NCBI GenBank assembly: GCA_016185425.1
Contig: JACPNQ010000009.1
Span: 1-64,000, forward strand
Direction of reading: 5' to 3'
From: Acidobacteriota bacterium
GTDB taxonomy: Bacteria; Acidobacteriota; Terriglobia; Bryobacterales; Bryobacteraceae
Length of the DNA stretch: 64,000 nt
A program made the position numbers and the translations under genes. The notes beneath the pieces are model-generated. The model ran no database searches, was not told the DNA's origin, and saw only the letters and a list, made by a program, of their open reading frames with translations. How positions within the stretch are numbered: position 1 is the stretch's first letter; each line of letters opens with the position of its first letter. This document shows positions 8,816 through 16,310 of the stretch, in pieces.

Positions 8816-9780
8816 TCGCGCACCGGCAGTTCATCGGACGTGTGCCACCATACATGAACCCGATCGCCAATCGCGTACGGCTCATCGCTATGCGGGACCT
8901 GCGCCGTGACCGCGGTGCCGTCCGCCGTGTGGGTCTGGATATGGAAACAGTCGCCTAGAAAAGTGCTCGAATCCACTTCGGCCTGAACGGCCTTCGCACC
9001 ATTCGCGGGCGCCGTTCGGGAAATGCGTGTCGACTCCGGCCGCACGCCGATGCCATCCACCCAATTCACCGCTCCCAGAAACCCGGCGACAAACCTCGTG
9101 GCCGGCGCGAGATAGATCTCCTTCGGCGTGCCGATCTGTTCAATCTTTCCCTTGTTCATCACCGCTATCTGGCCGGAAAGGGAAAGGGCTTCCTCCTGGT
9201 CGTGCGTGATGAACAGAAACGTGATTCCCAGCCGCTGTTGCAACTGTTTCAGTTCGATGCGGACCCGCTTGCGGAGAGCGGGGTCGAGCGCGGAAAGCGG
9301 CTCGTCAAGCAACAGCAACTCGGGCTCGACCACAAGGGCGCGAGCAAGAGCGGTCCTTTGCTTTTCGCCTCCAGAGAGATTTGCCGGGAGCCGCCCCGCC
9401 TTCTCCTGCAAGCCGACAAGCTCAAGCATACGATTCACTTTCGGCGCAATGTGGGCGGCAGATTCACCGCGCCGCTGGAGGCCGAAGGCGATGTTCTCCG
9501 CGGCTGTGAGATGCGGGAACAGCGCGTAGCTCTGAAAGACGGTTGTCACCGGGCGTTCATATGGGCGCAGTCCGTTCAAGCGGCGGCCATTCAATACGAT
9601 CTCTCCGGCGTCTGGTTCGGCGAATCCAGCGATCATGCGCAGGATCGTCGTCTTACCGCACCCGGAGGGCCCGAGCAACGAGTAAAAACAGCCCTTCGGC
9701 ACGTCCAGCGAGATCCCGTCGACGACCGTGTGGGACGGAAAAGATTTGTAGAGCGTCTTCAGCTCCAGCGCGTTTTCCAT
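8812..9780 (-). CDS. potA: Polyamine ABC transporter ATP-binding protein PotA
   Basis: A 322-residue ATPase that powers PotBC import. Walker A GPSGCGKTT is at 37-45, Q-loop 'TVFQSYALFPH' near 80-90, signature LSGGEKQR at 135-142 and Walker B LLLLDEP at 155-161, followed by an H-loop in 'LFITHDQEEALSLS'. The signature deviates from the usual LSGGQQQR in two positions. A short C-terminal TOBE-like domain ('GVRPESTRIS...' to the end) completes the PotA layout. It is the first gene of the operon. The DNA just upstream carries a decayed deaminase gene rather than a clear intergenic promoter. Confidence 0.94.
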   Translation of the reverse strand: MENALELKTLYKSFPSHTVVDGISLDVPKGCFYSLLGPSGCGKTTILRMIAGFAEPDAGEIVLNGRRLNGLRPYERPVTTVFQSYALFPHLTAAENIAFGLQRRGESAAHIAPKVNRMLELVGLQEKAGRLPANLSGGEKQRTALARALVVEPELLLLDEPLSALDPALRKRVRIELKQLQQRLGITFLFITHDQEEALSLSGQIAVMNKGKIEQIGTPKEIYLAPATRFVAGFLGAVNWVDGIGVRPESTRISRTAPANGAKAVQAEVDSSTFLGDCFHIQTHTADGTAVTAQVPHSDEPYAIGDRVHVWWHTSDELPVRE

Positions 9781-9787
9781 GTAAGGC

Positions 9788-10190
9788 TCAATACGGTACT
9801 TTAGCGGAAAACTCCCGCCATGCGAGAAACGGTTTTTCGGACCCCTCCGGCGGCCGCCGCCTGCTGCGTGCCGGCAACCCGGACGCGATCAAGCCTTGCC
9901 CAAAGGACGGTGCGCAGAGGCACATCGGACACGGCTCGCAGCTCGTATAGACTTCGCAGCCAGTGAGGTCGTGCATCTTCAGTTTAAGACCCGCGTTTCA
10001 ATGGCACTGATTTCGGCGTGCATCGTTGCATCGCAGAACGCGATGACGCGGTTAACACCTTCCGCAGTAATTCTCCGTCGCGAACGATCACCACGCCAAA
10101 CGGTCCGTCCGCACCGGAATTGACGTTGTCAACGGCGACGAGGGCCACGGCGTGCCGCAGCCAGTACGCCGGATCGGGGGATTCAGGCAT
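9788..10190 (-). pseudogene. Degenerate CMP/dCMP (guanine-type) deaminase remnant
   Basis: Three reading frames together spell most of a zinc-dependent nucleobase deaminase. Frame A starts at 10190 and runs 'ALVAVDNVNSGADGPFGVVI' to 'RDGELL'. Near 10069 the family sequence moves to a second frame ('AEGVNRVIAFCDATMHAEIS'), which keeps the zinc/catalytic HAE motif. That frame stops near 9979. The homology then resumes in a third frame ('KMHDLTGCEVYTSCEPCPMC'), which keeps the PCxxC zinc motif. After 'CPMC' the sequence diverges at once and the family C-terminus is missing. Two frameshifts plus a lost C-terminus make a functional enzyme very unlikely. Zinc motifs survive, suggesting recent decay. 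The remainder of the 9781-10211 gap shows no other gene. Confidence 0.8.
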
Positions 10191-10211
10191 CTCGTTGTTA
10201 TCATAGGAGAA

Positions 10212-11198
10212 ATGGCTGAGCGCGACATTGCGGCTGGGTATCGTGCCACCTCGACAGCGGCTCCCGGTACGGCGCGGCTGGACGCTTTGACCGCTCGGTT
10301 GGAGAGTTCGCTCCGCGGCAAAGCGGAGGTAGTGCGGCTCAGCCTCGCGTGCCTCTTATCGCGCGGTCATCTATTGATTGAAGATGTTCCAGGAGTCGGC
10401 AAGACCACGCTCGCCAACGCGCTGGCGCGAGCGGTCGATTGCAGTTTTCATCGGCTTCAATTCACCGCTGACATGCTGCCCGCCGATGTCACCGGAGTGA
10501 GCGTCTTCAACGCGCACTCTCACGAGTTTGAATTCAAACCAGGACCCGTGTTCACGAATTTTCTGCTGGCCGATGAGATCAACCGGGCGACACCGAAGAC
10601 GCAATCGGCACTATTGGAGGCGATGAACGAAGTGCAGGTCAGCGTCGATGGGCGAACCTACCCGCTCGGGCGGCCATTCCTGGTGTTGGCGACGCAAAAT
10701 CCCCTGGAGCATCACGGCACTTATCCGCTCCCCGAGTCTCAGCTCGACCGCTTCCTGATGCGGCTCCGCATCGGCTATCCGGACGCGGCGAATGAGCGGG
10801 AAATTTTGCGCCGCGGTCCTGGCGATCCCAACGCTCATGCCGCCGCGATTCTCACCGGCCAGGACGTAATCGAAATGCAAGAGCAGGCCGAACAGGTGCG
10901 CGTGGATGAGGCGATTGTCGACTACATCCTCGCGATCGTGGAACGGACGCGCACGCATGAATCGCTGACGTTGGGCGTGAGTCCGCGCGGAGCACAGGCG
11001 CTCTACCGCGCGGCGCAGGCGATGGCACTGCTCGATGGTCGCGGCTATGCTACGCCGGACGACGTGAAGCGGCTTGCAGTGCCGGTCTTCGCCCATCGCG
11101 TTGCGTTATCGACGCGCGTGGCGGCGGCGCAACGAACGGCCTCGGCCGCCGAGCGGATCATTGAGGAGATTCTCACTTTGATCGAGGTGCCGCTGTAG
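10212..11198 (+). CDS. MoxR-family AAA+ ATPase
   Basis: A MoxR-type chaperone ATPase of 328 residues from the chosen ATG. Walker A 'GVGKTT' is at 61-66, Walker B/DEINRA at 121-127, and 'LATQNPLEHHGTYPLPESQLDRF' carries sensor and arginine-finger elements of the AAA_3 family. MoxR proteins assist maturation of partner, often VWA-domain, proteins. No DUF58/VWA partner follows here; lnt is convergent instead. The ATG at 10212 is preferred, although GGAG lies only 2 nt before it, because the upstream in-frame extension (from 10152) is antisense to the deaminase remnant and has no family similarity. The 3' end overlaps lnt by 26 nt tail to tail. Confidence 0.9.
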   Translation: MAERDIAAGYRATSTAAPGTARLDALTARLESSLRGKAEVVRLSLACLLSRGHLLIEDVPGVGKTTLANALARAVDCSFHRLQFTADMLPADVTGVSVFNAHSHEFEFKPGPVFTNFLLADEINRATPKTQSALLEAMNEVQVSVDGRTYPLGRPFLVLATQNPLEHHGTYPLPESQLDRFLMRLRIGYPDAANEREILRRGPGDPNAHAAAILTGQDVIEMQEQAEQVRVDEAIVDYILAIVERTRTHESLTLGVSPRGAQALYRAAQAMALLDGRGYATPDDVKRLAVPVFAHRVALSTRVAAAQRTASAAERIIEEILTLIEVPL

Positions 11199-12657
11199 GC
11201 TTGCGCGGCTTCGTGAAATGCGGCCTCTGTGATGCGGCCAACGCCGCGATTACGAGCGCCGCGCCAAGTATCGGAAACCAATCCCCTGCCCTGGTGAAGA
11301 GCGTGGTCTCTTCCACATAGCCGTACGCCACACGAGCCGAACGGCTGTCGAAAGATGGAATCTGTTCGCGAACGACTCCCGCTGGATCGACAATCGCGGT
11401 GATACCGTTATTCGTCGCGCGAACAATCCAGCGGCGGTTCTCGGCGGCACGCATGCGGACGAGTTGCAAATGCTGCTGGCGGGCCGGCGTACGAAAAAAA
11501 TAACCGTCATTCGAAATGTTGAAAAACACGCTCGCCCCCGCGCGGGCGAAATCACGAACGTGGTGGCCCACCGCGGATTCGTAGCAGATAAATGTTCCCG
11601 CTTTGTGCCCGTCGAGCGGCATGAGCACTACGCTCTTGCCCGGTGTGTAGGCGCCCACTTCGTCCGATACCTGGTTGACGAACGAAAACAGCGGCGGGAC
11701 ATACTCGCCGAAGGGAACCAGGAAGACTTTGTCATAACGCACGCCGCCGGGGACCAGTTGCGCCGAATTGCGGGGCGCCCCGGCCGGATCGCGAAAGATG
11801 CTGCCGAGGATGACCGGTGCCTTCGCGGCACGGCTCACGTCCTGGACGCGCGATTGAAGGTCATTGTCCGTGTCGTAGAAAATGGGTCCCGGAGTCTCCG
11901 GCCAAACCACAACATCCACTGGGCCCTCGGCGAGCGGCATTTTCGAAAGGGCCGTCATGTTCTCTTTTGCCGCTTCATAAGACGCGGTCGTCCACTCGGC
12001 CGCGGTGGGAAGATTCGGTTGGATAACAGCGGCATGTGCCTGCGGACGTTCGTTTGCGGGGAGCGCCGGAAGCACAACCGGCACCAGCGTGATCAGCGCC
12101 CACAGGGCATGTTGCCGCGGCCGCTTTAGGAATATCGCGGCGAAGCAGCTCGCCGTGAGCGCGAAAAGGAAGGAGAGCCCATACACGCCTGCGAAAGGTA
12201 CGATCCGCAGCGGCACACCCATGTCGATTCCCGCATCCCCCAGCATCAGCCAGCCGAATAACGTCAGCGGCTCTTGCGTCCGTTCGAGCACGGCCCACAG
12301 CAACGCCATCGCCGGCGGCCCATACCAATGCCGGACCAGCACGCCGGCAAGAATGCCGAAAATCCCATAGTGAATCGACTTCAATAGACAGAACAGCGCG
12401 AAGCACCCCCATCCTCCCGCCGCGCCCATGCCGCCGTGCACCGCCAGGACAGGCGCGATCCACCAGCAGACGCCCGCCCAAAGGACAAGCCCCATAGCGT
12501 AGCCGAGGGCGAATCGTCCAGCGGGCCGGAACTCACCGCCGAGAGCGAAACACAGAGGGGTCAATGCAAGCGGCGCCAGCAGTCCGTATCCGAACGGCGG
12601 ATAAAGCAGCACCAGCAGCAATCCGGAAAGCAGCGCGAACAGGACGCGGTTGATCAC
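11173..12657 (-). CDS. lnt: Apolipoprotein N-acyltransferase Lnt
   Basis: Lnt adds the third acyl chain to lipoproteins in the inner membrane. With the GTG start at 12657 the protein has 494 residues, close to the family norm. About six N-terminal helices precede a nitrilase-type (carbon-nitrogen hydrolase) domain. The catalytic triad is visible: Glu254 in 'VVWPETPG', Lys310 in 'YDKVFLVPFGEY', and Cys358 in 'GTFICYES'. The longer open frame to 12774 overlaps lipA and lacks similarity. The GTG lies 1 nt after the lipA stop, so the two are co-transcribed. A short RK/PRSK-rich tail closes the protein. Confidence 0.93.
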   Translation of the reverse strand: MINRVLFALLSGLLLVLLYPPFGYGLLAPLALTPLCFALGGEFRPAGRFALGYAMGLVLWAGVCWWIAPVLAVHGGMGAAGGWGCFALFCLLKSIHYGIFGILAGVLVRHWYGPPAMALLWAVLERTQEPLTLFGWLMLGDAGIDMGVPLRIVPFAGVYGLSFLFALTASCFAAIFLKRPRQHALWALITLVPVVLPALPANERPQAHAAVIQPNLPTAAEWTTASYEAAKENMTALSKMPLAEGPVDVVVWPETPGPIFYDTDNDLQSRVQDVSRAAKAPVILGSIFRDPAGAPRNSAQLVPGGVRYDKVFLVPFGEYVPPLFSFVNQVSDEVGAYTPGKSVVLMPLDGHKAGTFICYESAVGHHVRDFARAGASVFFNISNDGYFFRTPARQQHLQLVRMRAAENRRWIVRATNNGITAIVDPAGVVREQIPSFDSRSARVAYGYVEETTLFTRAGDWFPILGAALVIAALAASQRPHFTKPRKPTAAPRSK

Positions 12658-12658
12658 G

Positions 12659-13561
12659 CTAATGGGAACTGGCTTGCTCGTTGACAAGATCGGCCATGTA
12701 GCTCGAGCGGACGAAAGGACCACTGAAGACCATCTGGAAACCAATGGACATGCCGTAGCTCTGGTAGGCGGCAAATTTTTCCGGCGTCACAAATTCTGAC
12801 ACGGGCAGGTTGCGGCGGGTCGGCTGAAGGTACTGGCCGATCGTGGCAACGTGAACGCCGGACTCGCGGACATCTCGAAGCAACTCCCGCACCTCCTCGG
12901 CCGTTTCACCCAAGCCCGCCATGAGACCGGACTTCGTGAGCACGTCCGGCCTGTACTTGCGCGCAAAGGCGAGCACATCCAGCGACTGCCGATAGTCGGC
13001 TTGCGGCCGTACGCGGCGGTAGAGGCGCGAAACGGTCTCCATGTTGTGGTTGTACACGTCGGGGCCGGCGTCCAGCACGCGGGCTACAGACTCGGTATCG
13101 CCGCAAAAGTCGGGTGTTAGAACTTCGATCTTTGCGTCCGGCAGCGCCTTGCGGACCTCGCGAATCGTCTCCGCCCAGTGGTGCGACCCGCCGTCGGCCA
13201 GTTCGTCCCGATTCACACTGGTAATCACGACGTAGCGAAGATTCATCTGTGCCGCCATCTCCGCCACATGCACCGGCTCGTTCGCGTCCAGCGAAAATTC
13301 CTTTTTCGCGGGTGAACCCTTCGGCACCGAACAGAATCCGCACCCGCGCGTGCACAGGTTACCGAGAATCATGAACGTCGCCGCGCCCCGATGGAAGCAC
13401 TCGTGAATGTTAGGGCATCGCGCCGATTCGCATACCGTGTGCAGATTCCGTTGGCGCAACCCGCGTTTCAACAGGTGAACGGATGCAAACTGTGTTTCCG
13501 GCTTGCGCAGCCACTCGGGAAGCCGCGGCCGGCCTGGCTCGATCTGAACGAAATCGCTCAC
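12659..13561 (-). CDS. lipA: Lipoyl synthase LipA
   Basis: LipA inserts two sulfurs into octanoyl groups on 2-oxoacid dehydrogenase E2 and GcvH. The 300-residue protein carries the auxiliary cluster cysteines C44, C49 and C55 ('CESARCPNIHEC') and the radical SAM CxxxCxxC at C70, C74 and C77 ('CTRGCGFC'). The C-terminal 'RSSY' motif that supplies a cluster ligand is present near the end. The start is GTG, 1 nt after the SPOR gene stop. A lipoyl-dependent E1 gene (38590-40698) elsewhere in the window is a plausible beneficiary. Confidence 0.96.
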   Translation of the reverse strand: MSDFVQIEPGRPRLPEWLRKPETQFASVHLLKRGLRQRNLHTVCESARCPNIHECFHRGAATFMILGNLCTRGCGFCSVPKGSPAKKEFSLDANEPVHVAEMAAQMNLRYVVITSVNRDELADGGSHHWAETIREVRKALPDAKIEVLTPDFCGDTESVARVLDAGPDVYNHNMETVSRLYRRVRPQADYRQSLDVLAFARKYRPDVLTKSGLMAGLGETAEEVRELLRDVRESGVHVATIGQYLQPTRRNLPVSEFVTPEKFAAYQSYGMSIGFQMVFSGPFVRSSYMADLVNEQASSH

Positions 13562-13562
13562 T

Positions 13563-14237
13563 TTAGAATTTTCGCAGGATTGCGCCGTCCACGCCGATCT
13601 TCTTCAGCTTCAATTTCGTGTCCGCTACCGCGTCGCTATTCTTCAGCGGGCCAATTACCACGCGGAACAGCGTAGGCGAAGAACTCGGTGTGATCACCGC
13701 CGGGAAGCCCTGTTTGCGGTACGCTTCGGCCATTCCGGTTGCGCCCGGACGGTCGATGGCCGCCACCTGGAGGTATTGTCCGGGAGCAGGCGCCTGCTGG
13801 AACAGGGCACTCGCGACTTCGGCTGCTGCCGGCGCTGGCTCCTGCTTCTTCGGCGATTCCTTCTTCGGCTCTGGCTCCTTCTTCGCCTCCTTCTTCGGTT
13901 CCTGCCTCTTCTCGGGTTCCTTCTTTGCCGATTCCTTCCTGCCCGGTTCTACCGTCACCGGCCCCGTGGCCGGTGGCGTCTCCACGGTGGATGGATTCGG
14001 CTTCACGGAAACCGTGCCCGAAGTCGGGTCAACAGTAACGGGAGGGGCCTTGCTTGCCACGGCGGCCTGCTGCCTGGCGGCGGCAAGCCGTACTTTCTCA
14101 TCGCTCGGGTTGTTGCGGCCAACAATGTAGCCCATCGTAAAAAACACACCAAGCAGAACAACCAGAATGAAGAGTACGCTCAGCAACTGCTTGTTGCCGA
14201 GCACCAGTTCCATTTCGCCGTCTTCATTACGAGGCAT
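13563..14237 (-). CDS. SPOR-domain membrane protein
   Basis: A 224-residue envelope protein: a short cytoplasmic N-terminus, one membrane helix (about residues 18-38, 'LLSVLFILVVLLGVFFTMGY'), a long low-complexity linker rich in Lys, Glu and Pro (residues about 85-145), and a C-terminal SPOR domain ('QYLQVAAIDRPGATGMAEAY', 'FRVVIGPLKNSD'). SPOR domains bind denuded glycan strands at the division septum. The linker DNA at roughly 13850-13935 is a degenerate repeat of CTTCTTCGG-like units. It is followed 1 nt later by lipA. A GGGAG ribosome-binding site lies 9 nt before the ATG. Confidence 0.9.
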   Translation of the reverse strand: MPRNEDGEMELVLGNKQLLSVLFILVVLLGVFFTMGYIVGRNNPSDEKVRLAAARQQAAVASKAPPVTVDPTSGTVSVKPNPSTVETPPATGPVTVEPGRKESAKKEPEKRQEPKKEAKKEPEPKKESPKKQEPAPAAAEVASALFQQAPAPGQYLQVAAIDRPGATGMAEAYRKQGFPAVITPSSSPTLFRVVIGPLKNSDAVADTKLKLKKIGVDGAILRKF

Positions 14238-14295
14238 GTCGGTTCTCTCCCTTCAACACTTCCTGAGTTTATACTTCCCTGCCCGCCAAAACATC

Positions 14296-14697
14296 TTATT
14301 GTAGTAATGTTTTGTTTAACGCCGCCCGCGCCGCCACGCGCAGCAGCAGGAAAACCGCCGCGGGGGCGAGCGCCGCCAGTCCCGCCGCTGTCCACTGAAT
14401 GGCTCCCGGCACCAGCATCCGGCATAGCCAGGGCACGGCCGCGATGGCCCCCCAGCCAATCCACTCCGGAGCCCAACCGTAACCGCAAATGGCTGCCGTT
14501 GCTAACGCCGCCAGCAACGCGGCGACACCCCAAACGTTTGCGTCCAACGCCGCCAGCCGGTATGCACCGCAAACCACACACATCCCACCGGCCACTCCCG
14601 GCGCCACCCATCCCGGCAGGCAGAACTCGGCGCAGATCAGCAGCACACCCATCGCCGCGAGAAGCAGCGCGCCATTCGCATCGAGCAACAACAGCAC
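14296..14697 (-). CDS. Small membrane protein, NfeD-like transmembrane region
   Basis: About 133 residues with four or five hydrophobic helices. The segment 'ALLLAAMGVLLICAEF' followed by 'CLPGWVAPGVAGG' resembles the membrane part of NfeD proteins, which pair with stomatins. No OB-fold NfeD C-terminus and no stomatin neighbour are seen, so this is only a resemblance. The start is uncertain. The frame is open to a TTG at 14730, overlapping the divergent sulfatase; a GTG at 14697 or a TTG at 14691 preceded by TAGGAG are better placed. It precedes the SPOR-lipA-lnt series by 58 nt on the same strand. Confidence 0.5.
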   Translation of the reverse strand: MLLLLDANGALLLAAMGVLLICAEFCLPGWVAPGVAGGMCVVCGAYRLAALDANVWGVAALLAALATAAICGYGWAPEWIGWGAIAAVPWLCRMLVPGAIQWTAAGLAALAPAAVFLLLRVAARAALNKTLLQ

Positions 14698-14721
14698 TCC
14701 TACACAGGGTACACTGCTGCG

Positions 14722-16206
14722 ATGAGTCAATCGCGCAGATCGTTTCTAGGATCGTTCTCGGCGGCCATGGCGCAGACGGCGCCGAGGAGGCGGAACGTTA
14801 TTTTTATCCTCACCGACGACCACCGTTACGACGCGATCGGCTTCCTGCGCGGACAGTCGTGGCTGCAAACCCCAAACATGGACCGTCTGGCGCGGGAAGG
14901 CGCCCACATGAAGAATGCCTTCGTCACCACTGCGCTCTGCTCCCCGTCGCGCGCTAGTATCCTCACGGGCCGATACGCGCACGCACACAAAATTGTCGAT
15001 AACAACACCGCCATTCCGAAAGGCACTTCGTTCTTCCCGCAACTGCTGCAACAGGCCGGGTACAAGACGGCATTCATGGGCAAATGGCATATGGGCGGTG
15101 AGAGCGATGCGCCCCAGCCAGGTTTCGACAAATGGATCAGCTTCCTCGGCCAGGGTACGTACAATCCGTCGAAAAACGGCCTGAATATCGATGGGAAGAA
15201 GGTGCCGCAGAAAGGCTACATCACCGACGAACTGACCGGCTACGCCGTCGAGTGGCTCCAGCAGCAGCCGAAGACGCAACCGTACTTTCTCTACCTGAGC
15301 CACAAAGCCGTTCATGGCGATTTTATCCCCGCGCAGCGACACGAGGGCAAGTTCAAGAATGAACAATTCGTACCTCCCGCCAGCATGAGCGGGCCCGCGG
15401 TCAATCGCCCGATGTGGGTACAAAATCAGCGCAATTCATGGCACGGCGTGGAGTATCCGTATCACACGGGCATGGACATTGAAACCTATTACAAGATGTA
15501 TGCCGAGACGCTGCTGGCTGTCGACGAGAGCCTGGGCCGCGTGATGGACGTGCTCCGTGAGCGCGGGGAGTTGGATTCCACACTTATCATCTACATGGGT
15601 GACAACGGCTTCGCGTTCGGCGAACACGGTCTGATCGACAAGCGCACAGCGTACGAAGAATCGATGCGTGTGCCGATGCTCGCGCGCTGTCCGGAGCTAT
15701 TCGGCGGCGGAAAGACAATCACGGAAGTGGTCGCAAATCTCGATATCATGCCGACCGTGCTTGAAACCGCGGGAGTCACGCCGCCCGCCGGCATCGATGG
15801 CCGCAGTTTCCTACCGATTCTGCAAGGTCGTAAAACCGAGTGGCGCGATTCCCTTCTCTACGAGTACTTCTGGGAGCGTAATTTCCCGCAAACGCCCACG
15901 ATGCACGCCCTCCGCACGGACCGCTATAAGTACATTCGTTACCACGGCATTTGGGATCTCGACGAGCTCTACGACTTGCAGGAAGATCCGCTCGAACTCC
16001 GCAACCTGATCGCCGAGCCGGCCCACGCGCCAACTGTTAAGGCAATGAACGGCCGGTTATTTTCCATCCTTGAACAAACCGGCGGGATGAGCATGCCCCT
16101 CTATCGGGATGGTGGTGCGCAGCAGAGGCTGCGGCATCCGGACCGGTCCAAGGCGGCACCATTCCCCCAGACCCTGGACGGTCCGCGAAATAATCCTGCC
16201 CCATAG
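14722..16206 (+). CDS. Tat-exported arylsulfatase-type sulfatase
   Basis: A 494-residue type I sulfatase. The N-terminus 'SRRSFLGSFSAAMAQTAP' is a Tat-like signal. The formylglycine motif CSPSR starts at Cys73, which must be oxidised by a maturation enzyme to be active. Metal-binding 'ILTDDHRYD' (residues 29-37) and the late 'IYMGDNGFAFGEHG' are typical, as is 'SLLYEYFWERNFPQTP'. It hydrolyses sulfate esters, possibly on polysaccharides; the substrate cannot be told. It is the first plus-strand gene after the envelope cluster and is followed 104 nt later by the giant secreted protein. Confidence 0.93.
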   Translation: MSQSRRSFLGSFSAAMAQTAPRRRNVIFILTDDHRYDAIGFLRGQSWLQTPNMDRLAREGAHMKNAFVTTALCSPSRASILTGRYAHAHKIVDNNTAIPKGTSFFPQLLQQAGYKTAFMGKWHMGGESDAPQPGFDKWISFLGQGTYNPSKNGLNIDGKKVPQKGYITDELTGYAVEWLQQQPKTQPYFLYLSHKAVHGDFIPAQRHEGKFKNEQFVPPASMSGPAVNRPMWVQNQRNSWHGVEYPYHTGMDIETYYKMYAETLLAVDESLGRVMDVLRERGELDSTLIIYMGDNGFAFGEHGLIDKRTAYEESMRVPMLARCPELFGGGKTITEVVANLDIMPTVLETAGVTPPAGIDGRSFLPILQGRKTEWRDSLLYEYFWERNFPQTPTMHALRTDRYKYIRYHGIWDLDELYDLQEDPLELRNLIAEPAHAPTVKAMNGRLFSILEQTGGMSMPLYRDGGAQQRLRHPDRSKAAPFPQTLDGPRNNPAP

Positions 16207-16248
16207 CTCGGTAAAAAGTAAAATCTGACGCCTGTCGATGTAAATTAG

Positions 16249-16287
16249 TTAAAGGCACAACGGAGTTTTTCCGCGCTATACCTTTAA
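16249..16287 (+). other. Imperfect hairpin in the leader of the giant secreted protein gene
   Basis: TTAAAGG at 16249-16255 pairs with CCTTTAA at 16281-16287, and CGGA at 16261-16264 pairs with TCCG at 16270-16273 inside it. The structure ends 23 nt before the ATG at 16311. It is not followed by a T-run, so it is not a standard terminator for the sulfatase. It may be a 5' leader structure or chance. Confidence 0.3.
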
Positions 16288-16310
16288 GGGAGAAAGACAG
16301 GTAAATAAAC

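Noticed and set aside
10152-10211. 20-codon N-terminal extension of the MoxR gene
   Set aside because: It is antisense to the deaminase remnant and not conserved in MoxR proteins.
13850-13935. Looked at as a tandem DNA repeat or CRISPR-like array
   Set aside because: It is codon-level low complexity encoding the Lys/Glu/Pro linker of the SPOR protein; no spacers or conserved repeat unit.
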